The notes under the pieces: generated by a model | What the model was told of the DNA's origin: nothing | The model's input: the letters and a program-made list of their open reading frames with translations, nothing else | The model's database searches: none | Assembly (NCBI GenBank): GCA_036936605.1 | Contig: JAUPFV010000002.1 | Location: 321,920,893 to 321,984,892 of the forward strand | DNA from: Limnanthes douglasii subsp. nivea | Taxonomy: Eukaryota; Streptophyta; Magnoliopsida; Brassicales; Limnanthaceae | DNA: 64,000 nt | Direction: 5' to 3' | Translations under genes and position numbers: made by a program | Shown here: one piece after another, positions 11,460-22,832 of the stretch | Position numbering within the stretch: position 1 is the first letter of the stretch | Layout: every line of letters begins with the position of its first letter

Positions 11460-12560
11460 ATATCAATAAACTAGGTGAAGAAGATGAAAGAATATGGATT
11501 AAGAAAGTAAATGAACGACATGAGTGATATTTATATAAAAATGTATCGATAAATTCATGTCTTTGTTTTTTTTACGATTTGAATTAAGTTGTAATTTACC
11601 TTACAAATACTTACAACCATATCTTTGCAACAGCCAGAAACCCAATATTCAAACATTGAATGATTAAAAAACCGAAGATGTTCCATAGAAATGTGCATCA
11701 CTTACCTGAATCTTTGCCAACGAAGAGGAAGGTTGCTCAGATAATTTAAAAAAGAAGTCAAAGAAAATAAACATATAAACACCTATATAATGTTTCAAAA
11801 TTATAGAAGTAGAAAATAAATTGGTAGATTTTTTCTGTCATCATTCACCAAGGTCTTGGGGGCGGGGGCACTGGAGTACTTTTAGAATCTTGAAGTTATC
11901 AAAGAATAATCAACAGTTTAGATTATGTGTAGTCTTTGCTTCATTATTCGTTAAAGATTAAAGAGGCTACTAAGTACAACCAATGAAAAATCAAAGAATT
12001 TCAAATCTAGTAGGAGAAAAAATAAATTAGTAAATATTGAATATATAATACCCTAGCAACCTAGTAGATGTTAGTTTCACTCTTTCCTTTCGAGAAAATA
12101 AAGCTCTTAACCTCAAGGGAGGTTTTTGTCTACGAATGTTTTTAATGAGGCAAGAACGGTTTAGTACTAACCAATCCAAAGACGTCTCTATTAACAGTTT
12201 TAGAATTAATAGGTCGTAAGACTCTTAAAAGACTAAACGAAGATGGTTGGCATAAATATTTCAATATGAAAAATATGTAAGATGGAATAGCTTCAAATGT
12301 GAAGACATATGTTCCGCAGAGAATAAGTTCAAACGTCCAATCCTCGACTAACATCAAGAGATGTTTCGACAAATATGAGTAGATTATGGGGACAATCAAA
12401 ACTAGTCATTCTTTGAACTCTGACATGGAGTAAAGTGATACCGCTAAAGAGATAAATGGCATAACCCGTTAGTAGTGGCCCATCAATCATTTTAATACTA
12501 AAAAATCCAAACAATTGGTAAATTATATGATTTCTAGGTCGTTAGCATAAGATAGTATTA
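11460..12560. repeat. Low-copy repeat N, second copy
   Basis: Uninterrupted counterpart of 1143-1419 plus 10320-10960. At the position equivalent to the B insertion (about 11876-11890) it reads through without an LTR, so it serves as an empty site. Short minus-strand open stretches here (12142-12514) are not conserved in the other copy and are not called as genes. Confidence 0.6.
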
Positions 12561-13361
12561 GATTTTTCTAATATCTTATAAATAAATTTTGTAGCAGTAA
12601 AGTATAAATAAATATCTAATAACAATGAATTAAATACCCATTCATCTATTTTATTATCATTTAAAAAAAATTGGTAATCTATATTATTCACAAATTTTTC
12701 AAGATATTTTTGATTTCAGATCTCCTCATCATCTCTCAATTATCAAACGAAAAATAAATTTAATATTTACTCTCAAAATTTAAAAAGAAAATAAGGTCCT
12801 TATAGAACTTAGTTATATTACTATTTCAACATTAGCTTGAACTCTTAGAAGACACACGTATTTATGGATACATATTATAGTAATATTAGATAGTGTATTA
12901 AAAAAGTATTGATTTATTGTTAAACATTCTTTCTATCGGATCAAATTCTCTCTTTATTTTATGTCTTATTTTACTCGATTTGAACACTCTACTTGTGGTG
13001 CCTACTATAGGCCTTCTTAGAGATCTTTCTAACCGCTTGACCTATCTCATGTTCAAATAATTTTAATTCTAAATGTACTTATTCATCTTACCCCTAAGTT
13101 TGACACGATGTTCACTTAATTTAAAACTTTCATACAACTGGTATAAAACCTCTTTTTTTAATATCTTCTCAGAGAAAACATGGTTATGTCCTTTTTCATA
13201 ATGAATGGTAGATAAATTATATGTCCAGTCTTGGTGGAAAAAAAATAAACTTTGTCACCTACCAAATATACTATACCAAATTTGTGCTCTACGTGAGTTG
13301 TATCTTGTAAGAAAGTATTGATGTATTATTATACTTATAGGTTGAATTCCTTTTCTGGATT
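12561..13361. repeat. Upstream part of the MADS locus, duplicated at 38220-38920
   Basis: From about 12780 the sequence matches 38230-38900 over long stretches (for example TAGATAGTGTATTAAAAAAG and TGACACGATGTTCA), including a shared pyrimidine-rich part. A short piece of it also occurs at 49660-49740. No coding potential recognised. It is either far promoter carried along with the gene in a segmental duplication or an older repeat. Confidence 0.6.
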
Positions 13362-13515
13362 ATTTGATTCCAAAATATAATTAAACCTAAACCAGATGCA
13401 TACATTAATACCCTAGCTAGTGCCTCTTCTTTATAAACAACACAAGTCCTATATTCTAGATACACAAAAAGGTTGAACTCTTCTTCTCTCTTTTTTCCGC
13501 TGCTCTCCTGTCAAC
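13362..13515 (+). promoter_or_regulatory. Core promoter and 5' leader of the MADS gene
   Basis: A TATA-like TTTATAAA lies at 13430-13437, about 80 bases before the start codon, within CCTCTTCTTTATAAAC. The leader is CT-rich. The block recurs twice: inverted at about 38955-39053 and direct at 63113-63252. The CTTCTTTATAA core is kept in the direct copy, which supports the boundary of a functional promoter unit, though transcription is inferred. Confidence 0.6.
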
Positions 13516-14013
13516 ATGGTTAAGAGAAAAAATTCTTATATTGTTGATAGGGCACAGAGAAAAGCAACTTACAACCAGAGAAGCAAAGGTGTTTTGAAAA
13601 TGGCCAACGAGCTTAGCATCTTGTGCGATGTTAAGGTGTGTACAATCATACAAAGTGAGTTCGACTCTGCACCCATTATTCAACCTTCTCTTGATGAAGC
13701 TAGAGATATTCTTCATGAATTCATGAACATGGCACCGGAGCCGCGAGAGAAAAATATGCTCGACCAAGAGACATATCTACGCGATAAAATCCAAAAACTG
13801 TGGCAGAAGTGTGGAGAGCAAAGCAAGAAGAATCATGACATGTGGATGACTCATGTTATGTTCCAGCTCGCAAACGGTGAGATTGAGGTAAAAGACCTCA
13901 GCTATGATGAACTCATACGGGTTATGGAGATAAACAGTCAATATCTGAAAGATATTCAAGCAAGATGCGAACTTCTCAAAAGAGCTGCAAGTTCATCAGG
14001 GCCAACTCACTAA
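13516..14013 (+). CDS. Type I (M-gamma, AGL80-like) MADS-box transcription factor
   Basis: Single-exon frame of 165 codons, the usual structure and size of M-gamma MADS genes, whose known members act in the nucleus of female gametophyte and endosperm cells as dimers with M-alpha partners. The MADS domain spans about residues 1-60 (RKATYNQRSKG, ELSILCDVKVCTII), followed by the M-gamma-type region (EPREKNMLDQETYL near 75-90, THVMFQLANGE near 113-123, QYLKDIQARCELL near 140-152). Several lysines normally present in the DNA-contacting helix are replaced (NQRSKGVLKM where relatives have mostly K/R), so binding may be altered. The start ATG follows a TATA-like box at a sensible distance and matches family N-termini (MVKRKN). 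No frameshift or stop. Broken copies exist at 38925-42220 and a promoter-only piece at 63113-63252. Expression cannot be judged from sequence; it could also be a recently silenced copy. Confidence 0.82.
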   Translation: MVKRKNSYIVDRAQRKATYNQRSKGVLKMANELSILCDVKVCTIIQSEFDSAPIIQPSLDEARDILHEFMNMAPEPREKNMLDQETYLRDKIQKLWQKCGEQSKKNHDMWMTHVMFQLANGEIEVKDLSYDELIRVMEINSQYLKDIQARCELLKRAASSSGPTH

Positions 14014-14400
14014 ATCCAGCATTCATAATTTATAAATTTCAGGCATTGGTTGATTGTTATGTTGTCTTTTTCAGTTCATTAAAACTTCCATGAATGTTTT
14101 TTAAGGTTTTTGTTGCTTCGTCATGTTTTGGTCAGCTTATGTTTCTCCAGTTTGAAGTCTTGCGATATTCTCATGGCCGCTTATGTCTTTTATATTTTGT
14201 ATCAACATTTATATGTACTGGTAAAAGATATAACTCAGTTATATCATTATCATAGTATAACATTTTGACACCATTTTTTAGTAATTAGAAGTCAAGACCT
14301 GTCTACCATATTTATAATTTGTAGATTACTGTGAAAGTATAATAATCCTATAGAACATGTTCAACCAACCTGAACTTCCAAAACCTTTAAAATTTAACAA
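14014..14400 (+). other. 3' flank of the MADS gene, duplicated at 42221-42720
   Basis: Matches the sequence after the second MADS copy (CATTCATAATTTATAAATTT, TTGATTGTTATGTTGTC and further) almost to 14390. Likely 3' untranslated region plus flank. No clear terminator element could be assigned. Confidence 0.55.
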
Positions 14401-14586
14401 AAGTTTTAAATTAAATAAAACACATAAACGAATATCAACATTCGTGGATTGATATTTTATCATTTACATACCAACAATTACCATAACTAATATTTTTTAT
14501 CAATCCGGCTATCATTACCGCAATCAAGCATTTATTCCATTTGGAGGAGAACCATATGAAAATCCAAACACACACATCATGGATTT

Positions 14587-14694
14587 TCTTGAATTTTATG
14601 ACATTTAAATTTGATGAAGTTTGGTACATAAAATCAAACATCTTGAATTTTATGACATTTAAATTTGATGAAGTTTGGTACATAAAATCAAACA
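14587..14694. repeat. 54-bp tandem duplication (two units)
   Basis: Units at 14587-14640 and 14641-14694 are identical or nearly so. The related sequence near 45521 has a single unit, so the duplication is specific to this copy and recent relative to the repeat. Confidence 0.9.
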
Positions 14695-16275
14695 ACTATT
14701 GTGTATATTATCTCTTCAAGATAAATTTAATGGTTAGTTTATTTTACTGCAACCCAAAATAAAAATGGATGAATTAGTCAAACTTTTTACCTGATATTTT
14801 CCATCAATACCTGAATTAGATAAACTTTTTAAACTTTTTATAACGGTTTAATACCTAACTACCGATGATTTATAGTACATGAATATATCAAAGGTTTGAT
14901 AAAACATAACATACTGGAAGATGCCTATAAAATTATTGAAATCATGTTAAAAAACAATTACTCATTAGTTGTAGAACCAAATAACATTTATCAAAATGAT
15001 TTTTTTTAAAAACACTAAAACAAAAAGAGGAAAAACGTTACGAAGATGCACTAGATAAATTCATAGAGAATAGTGAAAGGTAGCTTGGGAAATCTAAGAT
15101 TTATGTAAAGAATTTTCAATATTTTACTCAAATTCATAGTATATTAATCTAATATCTTGAATTCCAAGTTGACTAGACCAATAATATGTTGTTGTGGAGA
15201 TTCTTTCAAGATTATTTTAATAAATTTAAGAAACTTCAACGACTGGGGATCATATCACTTTTAGAAGTGTTATCAAACTCGAGAAATCTCAACTGACAAA
15301 AAAATGGGGGATAATATTGAAGATGAGAAAAATATAAATAACATAATAGCTAATCCTGACGAAAATGTTAGATATCATGATTTTGACACACATAAAAACT
15401 TATTTTTAAATCATTTTTTTTTTCAACCATTTACTTGAAAACATATTCAACCATGACAATGGCAAACACATGAGAAATTGGTTGTTCCGGATTTGTAATG
15501 ATATTCATGGAAGCTTGAATGCATTACTATTCTTAAAGACAATTATCAACTGTTTTGATAGTGTGACTATAAGTTAAGAGATGATTGGAAGACAACCCAA
15601 TCATCACTTAAAAAAAGAATTTATAAATAATATTCACCCTGATGATACTATTTACAACTAGGAGCATTATTTATAAGGATCAAAAATTAATTTGTCACAT
15701 CGATATTGTTCAGTGTCGCGGCGATCACATAAAAAATTATCTTTTATGTTACTTATTCTTTTAAAAAAACTGTACTTTATTTATTATTTTGTTGTCTTTT
15801 TATCTTATATATACTCTTACATAATGTTGGCATACCGTGTTTTGATTATCATGTAATATTATTCTTTTCATTTTTTAAGTAATTATAGATAATGTTTGGT
15901 TTTAAGTATGGGGGTAAGAAATTTTTTTTTTAAGAAATATTATAACAATTTTATGATCACGAAATAATACAAAATTATACATTATAGAATCTTAAAATCT
16001 AATTTAGATCCGGTGAATTGTTATTTAGTTGGAAAACTAATAACTACATTTTAGATTTGTATTTAATGGTTTCGAAATCATATATTTTTTATGATTAAAA
16101 TTTTAAAAAAATAATTATGATTAGAGCATTAATAGCGGAAGCCTTAAATTATACGTTAAAGACTAAACAATCTACTCCAATGAATAGGTTAAGATGGAAG
16201 TTAGTTGAGGTGGAAGTAATTTTTTCTAACTCACCTGTTAAATTCACATAGCGAGTAAGCATATAAATCTCATTT
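14695..16275. repeat. Dispersed repeat J, copy 1, first part
   Basis: Matches 45560-46760 and 25730-27000 with many indels. A shared stretch (about 15040-15110) reads like DKFIEN followed by W or a stop, suggesting an old coding region, but no family is recognised. The end of this piece (15945-16275) is repeated at 17313-17750. Possibly long-LTR or leader sequence of the gypsy element E, because J precedes E1 at 25721-28128; this is inference. Confidence 0.5.
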
Positions 16276-17312
16276 CGTATGTTCAAACGGAAGCGTAAAA
16301 TATACAACAAATTCTAACAGACCAAAATATGAGATTTTATCTAGAAAACAAATTTTTTTTAAGTTTAACACAAGTCTAAGATGAGAAAAAAACAGTTTTA
16401 GACAATAAATGGCTTCATCAAAGGCATTGAAAGTTTATAAGTCTTTGAGAATAACAAGTCTTTGAGGATTGAGAGGAAATTTTTTATAAAAAATAAAGTG
16501 CTCATCATAGACATTGAAGTGCTCTATCAGAGACATCCAAATTTAATACTTTGATAGAAAAGAAACCTTCAAATGTTTCGAAAATAGAGGGAAAATCCCC
16601 TAAACATGCATAAACAATTCTAAAAAAACTCCAAGAAATGAACGTAATTGTTCATTAATTCAGTTTCGGCTTATTGAGATTAATCAACAAATAGGAAAAA
16701 TAAAAAGTATTAAGTGTTTAATGAGACAACAAATACTCATAACATAAAATTAAATAAAATTACTCAAAAATAAACCATAGTTTAGTACAAAAGTAAAATA
16801 CAACATTTTGGAAATTAAAAAACATTCAGTAATAAGAAGTCGAGTTTAAACTTTATTTTTAGCAGCAATAACATAGTTTACTGGAATAATATGAGTATTC
16901 ATATCAGTTATTTGGACTTTACTACCATCAACATCGTCAGTTTTCTCACCAACAGCTTGAATAGTACTACTCCAACCATCATCTTTATGGATACAATTTC
17001 CTTTATAAATTTGGAAAACGTAGCCTCTCTCATGTCATTCATTTCCTTGTTTTCAATTTATTCAAGAAGGTTGCAATACCTGCACCATCCTTATTAAAAA
17101 TCAACAAATGAAGAGAGATAAAAATATTATCTAGCCTCAAATCTCAAATTTAAGTTATTTTTAGTTAGTTCCATGGGCAAAAGGTGGGTTAGAAGCTTGA
17201 TTTGGTTGGCTAAAATAACAAAGTGAGTTACATCTCATGAAGATATTTTAGTGATAGTTTGAACTAAAATACACCCATGTTGGGTAGGTCACCATTTGGA
17301 TCTACATTAATT
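16276..17312 (-). pseudogene. Family F fragment (F4), antisense extra ORF relic
   Basis: Matches 33400-34560 and 47440-48490 in the same orientation. On the minus strand the piece around 17050-16890 translates to MNDMREATFSKFIKEIV-like sequence, corresponding to MNNLREVTFSECYKRNYI in copy F3. The reading is interrupted. It breaks into repeat J, which resumes at 17313. Confidence 0.5.
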
Positions 17313-17331
17313 TCATGATCACGAATAATAT

Positions 17332-17336
<5 letters not shown>

Positions 17337-17415
<79 letters not shown>
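17337..17415. repeat. (TA)n microsatellite
   Basis: About 78 bases of uninterrupted TA dinucleotides. The equivalent place in the other J piece (near 15975) has only ATTATACATTATAG, so it expanded locally. Confidence 0.98.
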
Positions 17416-17420
<5 letters not shown>

Positions 17421-17609
17421 AATCTTAAAATCTAATTTAGATCCGGCGAATTGTTATTTAGTTAAAAACTAATAACTACATTTTAGATTTGTATTTGATT
17501 GTTTGGAAATCATATTTTTTTATGAATAAAAGTTTCAAAAAATAAATATGATTAGAGTATTAACAACGGAAGCGTTAAATCACACGTTAAACACTAAACA
17601 ATCTACTCC

Positions 17610-17708
17610 AATAAATATGTTAAGATGGAAGTTACTTAACGTGAAAGTAATTTTTGCTAATAAATATGTTAAGATGGAAGTTACTTGACGTGAAAGTAAT
17701 TTTTGCTA
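17610..17708. repeat. 49-bp tandem duplication (two units)
   Basis: Unit starting AATAAATATGTTAAGATGG at 17610 is repeated at 17659 with one substitution. The J copy at about 16170 has one unit. Confidence 0.9.
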
Positions 17709-18519
17709 ACTCACGTGTTAAATTCTCATACTGAGTGAGCATATATATCCTTCGTATCTGGTGGTTGTTTTTCATTCTTTTCCTCCTTCATTTTCTCTAT
17801 TTGTTATTTTATTTATTAATTAATATCTTTTAACATAGGTAAACCATATATGTTTTCTTACGTGTCACTAATTAACGTTTAATTTTAACACGTATGACCG
17901 TACACACTCTTATATTGTGAATATAAATTTAGATCATAATTAATATCTTGAAATAATAGATTTTCCTTAGATAGTAGTTGTCATATATTTAAAATAAATA
18001 ATGAACATTTTCATAATGCTTTATTGAGTAACTAGGCCTCGTGTCTAATCAACATAGATATTTGCGTGAAAATGTAATAAACCCATACCTATTTAGTTTT
18101 CTAGCTTATTTAATTTCAGACTATTTTAACACATAATTATCTTAACTTACTCGAATGGAAGACATTGATTCAATATTTGCTCAATGAATTAGTTGGAAAG
18201 CTTAAGAAAACAAAACATTGTATAAATCAACCGAATTTATTTTAAAAATCATTTTGTTTATTCCGAGTTTATATACTATTTGGGATGCTTCATCCTCTAA
18301 TTATCCATGCGATGTGGCTCTAGAGTCATTGAATATCACATAGATATACAACCAAGATTGGGGAAAATTAAGATCACTTTGTTTATTAAAAAAATAAAAT
18401 AATTCAAGTAAAATATTCTCATGTTTGTATATATAAATAAAATAGTGATTATATATTAATAATATTTTATTTAAAAAATAACTTATATAATTTGGAATTT
18501 ACCAAAAATATATAGGTGT

Positions 18520-18880
18520 GAATCAGGTCTCACTTGCTGGTATGATATTTTCAACTTTAGATCAAGGAATCCACAAGACTTTGCTCTTGGTTGTACTTTA
18601 AAAATGTCTCATACTAGTTGAGATATTTAATTCACTTATATATTATATATTATATATTATTTTCAATCTAAGAGATGTGGGACAACTCATCAAGTGAATG
18701 GTCAAGTTTATTTTTTAACACTCTTCATTAAACTCGATTTGATATAATGGGCATGATATTTACCATAGTGAGATGTAATGAGTGTGATATGTTCCATAGT
18801 GCCATCACGGATATGACCGCTTGTTAAACACATCGCTTAGGACTTCGTTGTGATACCATAACAGAAAAGTGATAATAATT
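18520..18880. repeat. LTR-like remnant, unclassified
   Basis: The stretch with TTTGCTCTTGGTTG, CTCATACTAGTTGAGATA, GATGTGGGACAACTCATC and GATATAATGGGCATGATAT resembles an abundant LTR/TRIM-type motif series common in dicot genomes, known to me only as a pattern. No paired repeat or target duplication was found here. Confidence 0.35.
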
Positions 18881-19074
18881 GATGTGTTTATTCCAATAAA
18901 AATACTGCTCAGATATAGACACGGATTATAGCAAGAGCTAATTATGACTATAATCAATACATCCAATCCTAGTTATGACTATAATCAACACAATCAATGA
19001 TAATTATGATTATAAAAGTAGAGTCAATTTCATTACATTCATACCTAAATTAGTGAAACCATTCATCTATATTT

Positions 19075-19440
19075 ATTCTTCGATTAGATTATAATAAAAT
19101 TGCTGAAGAATTACCTACTATTCTCATATATGTTGATGATATACTATGGAGTGACAATGACTTACATGAAATCAAATTGCTGAATACTTACCTACAATAA
19201 CATTTTCACATTCAAGATCTTGGCGAGTTAAAATATTTTCTAGGTATTATTTCTCTCGATCTAAAAGATGAATATTTATCTCTCAAAGATAATATAAATT
19301 AGATATTTTACAAGATACATGAGGAGTAAACTCGACCAAATCCTAATAGAGCATAACTTGAAATTAATTGATAAAGACGGTAAACTACTTCATGACTCGA
19401 CTAGATATCAAAGATTGTATCTCCTCAGGGTATGTCCCAA
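19075..19440 (+). pseudogene. Very old copia reverse-transcriptase relic (K)
   Basis: Reads as ILIYVDDILWSDNDLHEI, then a stop, HFHIQDLGELKYFLGI, and a later piece with LEHNLKL-like sequence in a shifted frame. These are the catalytic YVDD box and the following conserved block of copia polymerase. No LTRs can be seen; flanks 18881-19074 hold nothing else recognisable. Confidence 0.7.
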
Positions 19441-20259
19441 GCTTTTTTGAAAAAACAATTTATTTAATTTAAAATCCTTTTACACAAAAAAAAAGAATAA
19501 GAGAAAAGAGCTTTGAGATTTTGTCGCATCAACAGAGACATAGAACAGCGTTTTATTCCGGTTCATGTAAAAAATAGACAACAATGGTTTTATTTCAAAT
19601 TTAAGTTGGTTTAAAATGGTTTTTCTTATTAATTTTTATTGCAAATGTTTATGACAAAATGATGCCGTTAATAGATTCCGATAATCAGATCAGTTACGGT
19701 AGTAAAATTATTCAGCATATTTGAATCGTCCATGTGTTCTTGAGTTCTTATATTATTAATATGTAAATTTATAAGGACATGTTTTATCTATCTTGAAATG
19801 AGTGTTCCAAGAGTGTGAAATTGTCCTCCAAAACATCATATTGGGTTATCCAACTATGACTACTGTATTTCAACGATGAAATTATACATTAACATAAATG
19901 TTTAACACTATGATTTCTCTTATGTCCATATCCATTTCACTCTTCGAATAATTAACAAATTAAGTGTACATCTTACTTCAACCCGCTAAACACCACATAA
20001 AAATTTGAGATGGCAGAAATCCAGCTTCACACATTTTCCCGTATGGAAATGTCTACTTATAGAATAGTCTTATATATCGTGCGAACAAAAGTTAAAATCT
20101 AAAACAATTAGCTACAATTTGATAGGCTACCATAACCACTCAATCAGATACAAATTTTACTCTCCATAATTAAAAGTTTACTATTTAATCATAGAAATGC
20201 AATATTTTAAGGATTCAAAATTTTGTAGGAATAATTTAGATAACAACATAGTTGTTTAG
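19441..20259. other. No gene or element recognised
   Basis: AT-rich sequence without long frames or motifs. It separates two copia relics and may be their decayed remains. Confidence 0.5.
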
Positions 20260-21175
20260 GAGTAATTAGAATCAATTCATTTAGTCTCTAACATTGATGT
20301 TTTCAATATAGTTAACACAACGTTCATCTACAATATGCCAAGAAATTCAATTCATCAAGATGATTTTATAGTTTTGCCTTAAGAAGATAATTTTGATGTT
20401 GTTCGTGATGAATAAAATGGGAAACGTCTAGAAATTAAGCAAATAAATGATCCTACATTATGTAAATAATCTTGAGAAAGAAAAATTTACATACTTTCAG
20501 ATTATGTGGCATTCCTAACTTAACATGAAGAGACTTCATACATTATGGAAAAAGGATCCAATCACCTTTCAAGGTTTAACGAAGAGTTCAAACTCTAACT
20601 TATGGATTAAAGAATGAATGAGGTGTACAAATCAATGCATGAAAATTTAATATGAGATCTTTCCACCTTACGTGAAGGTAAGAAAGTCCCTTGTTACAGG
20701 TGATTGTTTATGGAAAAATGATACTTCAAGAAAAGTGAAAAGATATAAAATGCATCTTGTAGCAAAACTTTGCAACTAATGTGAATAGATTGATTATTTT
20801 GAGACATTTTTTTCCAATATAATCAAAAGACTAATTTAGGAGAATCGTGGATTTTGTTGCTCATTTTGATTTGAAGATTCATTATATCGATGTTAACATA
20901 TAATATTTTAATGGAGACATTGATGAAACCGTTTACATGCACCAGCCTGAATAGTTTGTGTCTGGAGATCCAAATTTACTAGTATGTAACCTAAATAAAT
21001 CCACATATGGACTCAAACATGCATCTCATCAGTGGTACAGCAAATTCCTATAGATAATCATCTCATTGGGTTTTGAGATAAATCTTATAGAATATTGTGT
21101 TTATTACAAATTCAGTATTAGTAAAATGATTTATCTACTATTTTATACCACAAACGGTCTAGGTTTTGAGTAATA
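20260..21175 (+). pseudogene. Very old copia integrase-linker/reverse-transcriptase relic (L)
   Basis: The clearest part (20840-21130) reads VAHFDLKIHYIDVNI, stop, FNGDIDETVYMHQPE, stop, FVSGDPNLLVCNLNKSTYGL and WYSKFL, the first half of a copia polymerase domain. Upstream, a decayed linker with SDYVAFLT-like sequence begins about 20260. Different family from A, B and D by its FVSGDP block. Numerous stops; no LTRs. Confidence 0.72.
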
Positions 21176-21723
21176 TGGTTTATTAGCGCAAAAAAGAATA
21201 AATATATATCTTCATCTTCAATGGTAAAAAGATTGTAGGAAAAAAAAAAGCACAATCATGATTTTGATTTCTAACCACTAGAATATATATAAATAAAAAG
21301 GGTAGAAAACAACAAATGAGCAAGTAGTAGAAGTTCAAAGAGTTAAAATAAAAAAAAAATAAAACAAATATGAGAAGTTCAGCTAGTTGATATTAAAAAA
21401 AATAGAATAAACAACAAAGAAAAAAACAGAAGAACGTCATTTATTAAATGATGTAAGGGAAATAAAATAACTAACTCCTAAAAGGAATCACTTGATTTAT
21501 AGAAAAATTAATAAGAGCCAACAGAACTACAAAATGATATTGATATTGATAATGACAAATTTGATCAAGTGAAAAAAAATAATCAAATAGGTAAGTAATT
21601 TAAAATATATTTATAATATTTATGTAAATTAAAATTAAATAAAGAATGTGTGATATACACGACACTAACATGGATAAACGAATATTTAAGTGTACATGCA
21701 TATCCTCTTCAAATAATTATTTA
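21176..21723. other. Purine-rich AT-rich spacer, no gene seen
   Basis: A-rich runs on the plus strand around 21240-21440; no coding or element signal. Confidence 0.5.
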
Positions 21724-21817
21724 TTTAGAAAATAAATCTAAGAAAATTTGTTTTCCTGAAATTCTGAATCCATTCAAGTTGATCATATTATATCATATTA
21801 TATATATACGGAGGCAG
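21724..21817 (-). repeat. 3' LTR fragment of copia C
   Basis: Matches the reverse complement of the end of the B LTR (AATTTGTTTTCCTGAAATTC and GGAGGCAG). It abuts the polymerase frame at 21818, so the 85-base minus-strand frame beginning at 22044 ends in LTR-derived codons. Confidence 0.8.
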
Positions 21818-22640
21818 GTTTTGTTCATCTTTGTTTTGAAACTTCTGAGGTTCGCCAAGTTTGAGCTGGTTATTACTAAATCATCCACATAAACACCAAC
21901 ATACTGCATATCACCTCCATTTCTTCTTTTGTAAACTACATGTTCGAGACTACATTTTTCATATCCCAAATTCTGTAAACAAAAGTATAGTTTTTCATTC
22001 CAAGATCTTGGAGCCTGTTTCAAACCATATAATGCTTTCTTCAATCTCAGAACTTCATCTTATCTTCCTTTCTCAGCAAAACCTGGTGGTTGTTTAACAT
22101 AAACCAATTCTTTAGATCCTCATTCAAGAACGCTGATTTCACGTCCATATGGTGTACTTGTCACCCTTCATGGGCTGCTAGTGCCATAAGCAATCTAATA
22201 GTTTCTAATCGAGCAATTGGAGTAAAAAACTCGTCATAATAAATTCCATGTTCTTGAATGTATCCTTTGACCACGAGTCTTGCTTTATATTTAATAATTT
22301 CACCATCTGGATTATTCTTCAACTTATAAACCCATTTCAAACCTATTGGTTTATGTTCTTGTGGTAATTTTCTAAGCTCCCATGTTTTATTTTTCTTCAT
22401 CGCCTGAAGCTCCTCCACCATTCCCAACCTCCAATTTTCATTGTCGAATGCTTCTTATTGCGTCGTTGGTTCTTCAATAGAAAGAAGACTCATATCTGAA
22501 TCTAACCCAATTTCCTTAGTTTCATTATATAACTCTTGTAAAGATTGAAACTTTTTTGGTGGAGTTTCATCGTCCTTGTTGCTAGGTTCCTCATCTGATC
22601 TTGTATCATCCCAATTTAATAAACTTTAAGAAGAAATTGA
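21818..22640 (-). pseudogene. Reverse transcriptase of copia C (partial, broken)
   Basis: Two frames, 22427-22161 and 22044-21793, contain [47 protein letters not shown] and the intact YVDDLVITSS box. A shift or stop lies between them near 22100-22160. The part after KTKMN is missing. A serine/aspartate-rich linker towards the integrase occupies 22430-22640 with stops. Confidence 0.85.
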
Positions 22641-22832
22641 TGGTGATTCAAGATTCATAGATTCTACTTCTCCAGTTTAATATCTAATGGAAATGGAGTT
22701 ACTGGGTTGAACTTCCATGAATTCTACAGTGTCAGACCAGTTCTATTTCTCAGACTCTCGAAATACAACATCTCGACTCACTATTATTTTCATTTTTTTT
22801 TATTCACAAATCTGTAGGCTTTTGAACCAGGT

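Larger units (their letters stand above)
17313..18500. repeat. Dispersed repeat J, copy 1, second part
   Basis: Begins again inside J (the first 440 bases repeat 15945-16275) and continues to the end of J as seen at 46740-47300. Contains a long TA microsatellite and a 49-bp tandem duplication listed separately. Confidence 0.5.

Noticed and set aside
21650..21892. 80-codon plus-strand frame
   Set aside because: Runs across the LTR fragment and antisense of the copia C polymerase.
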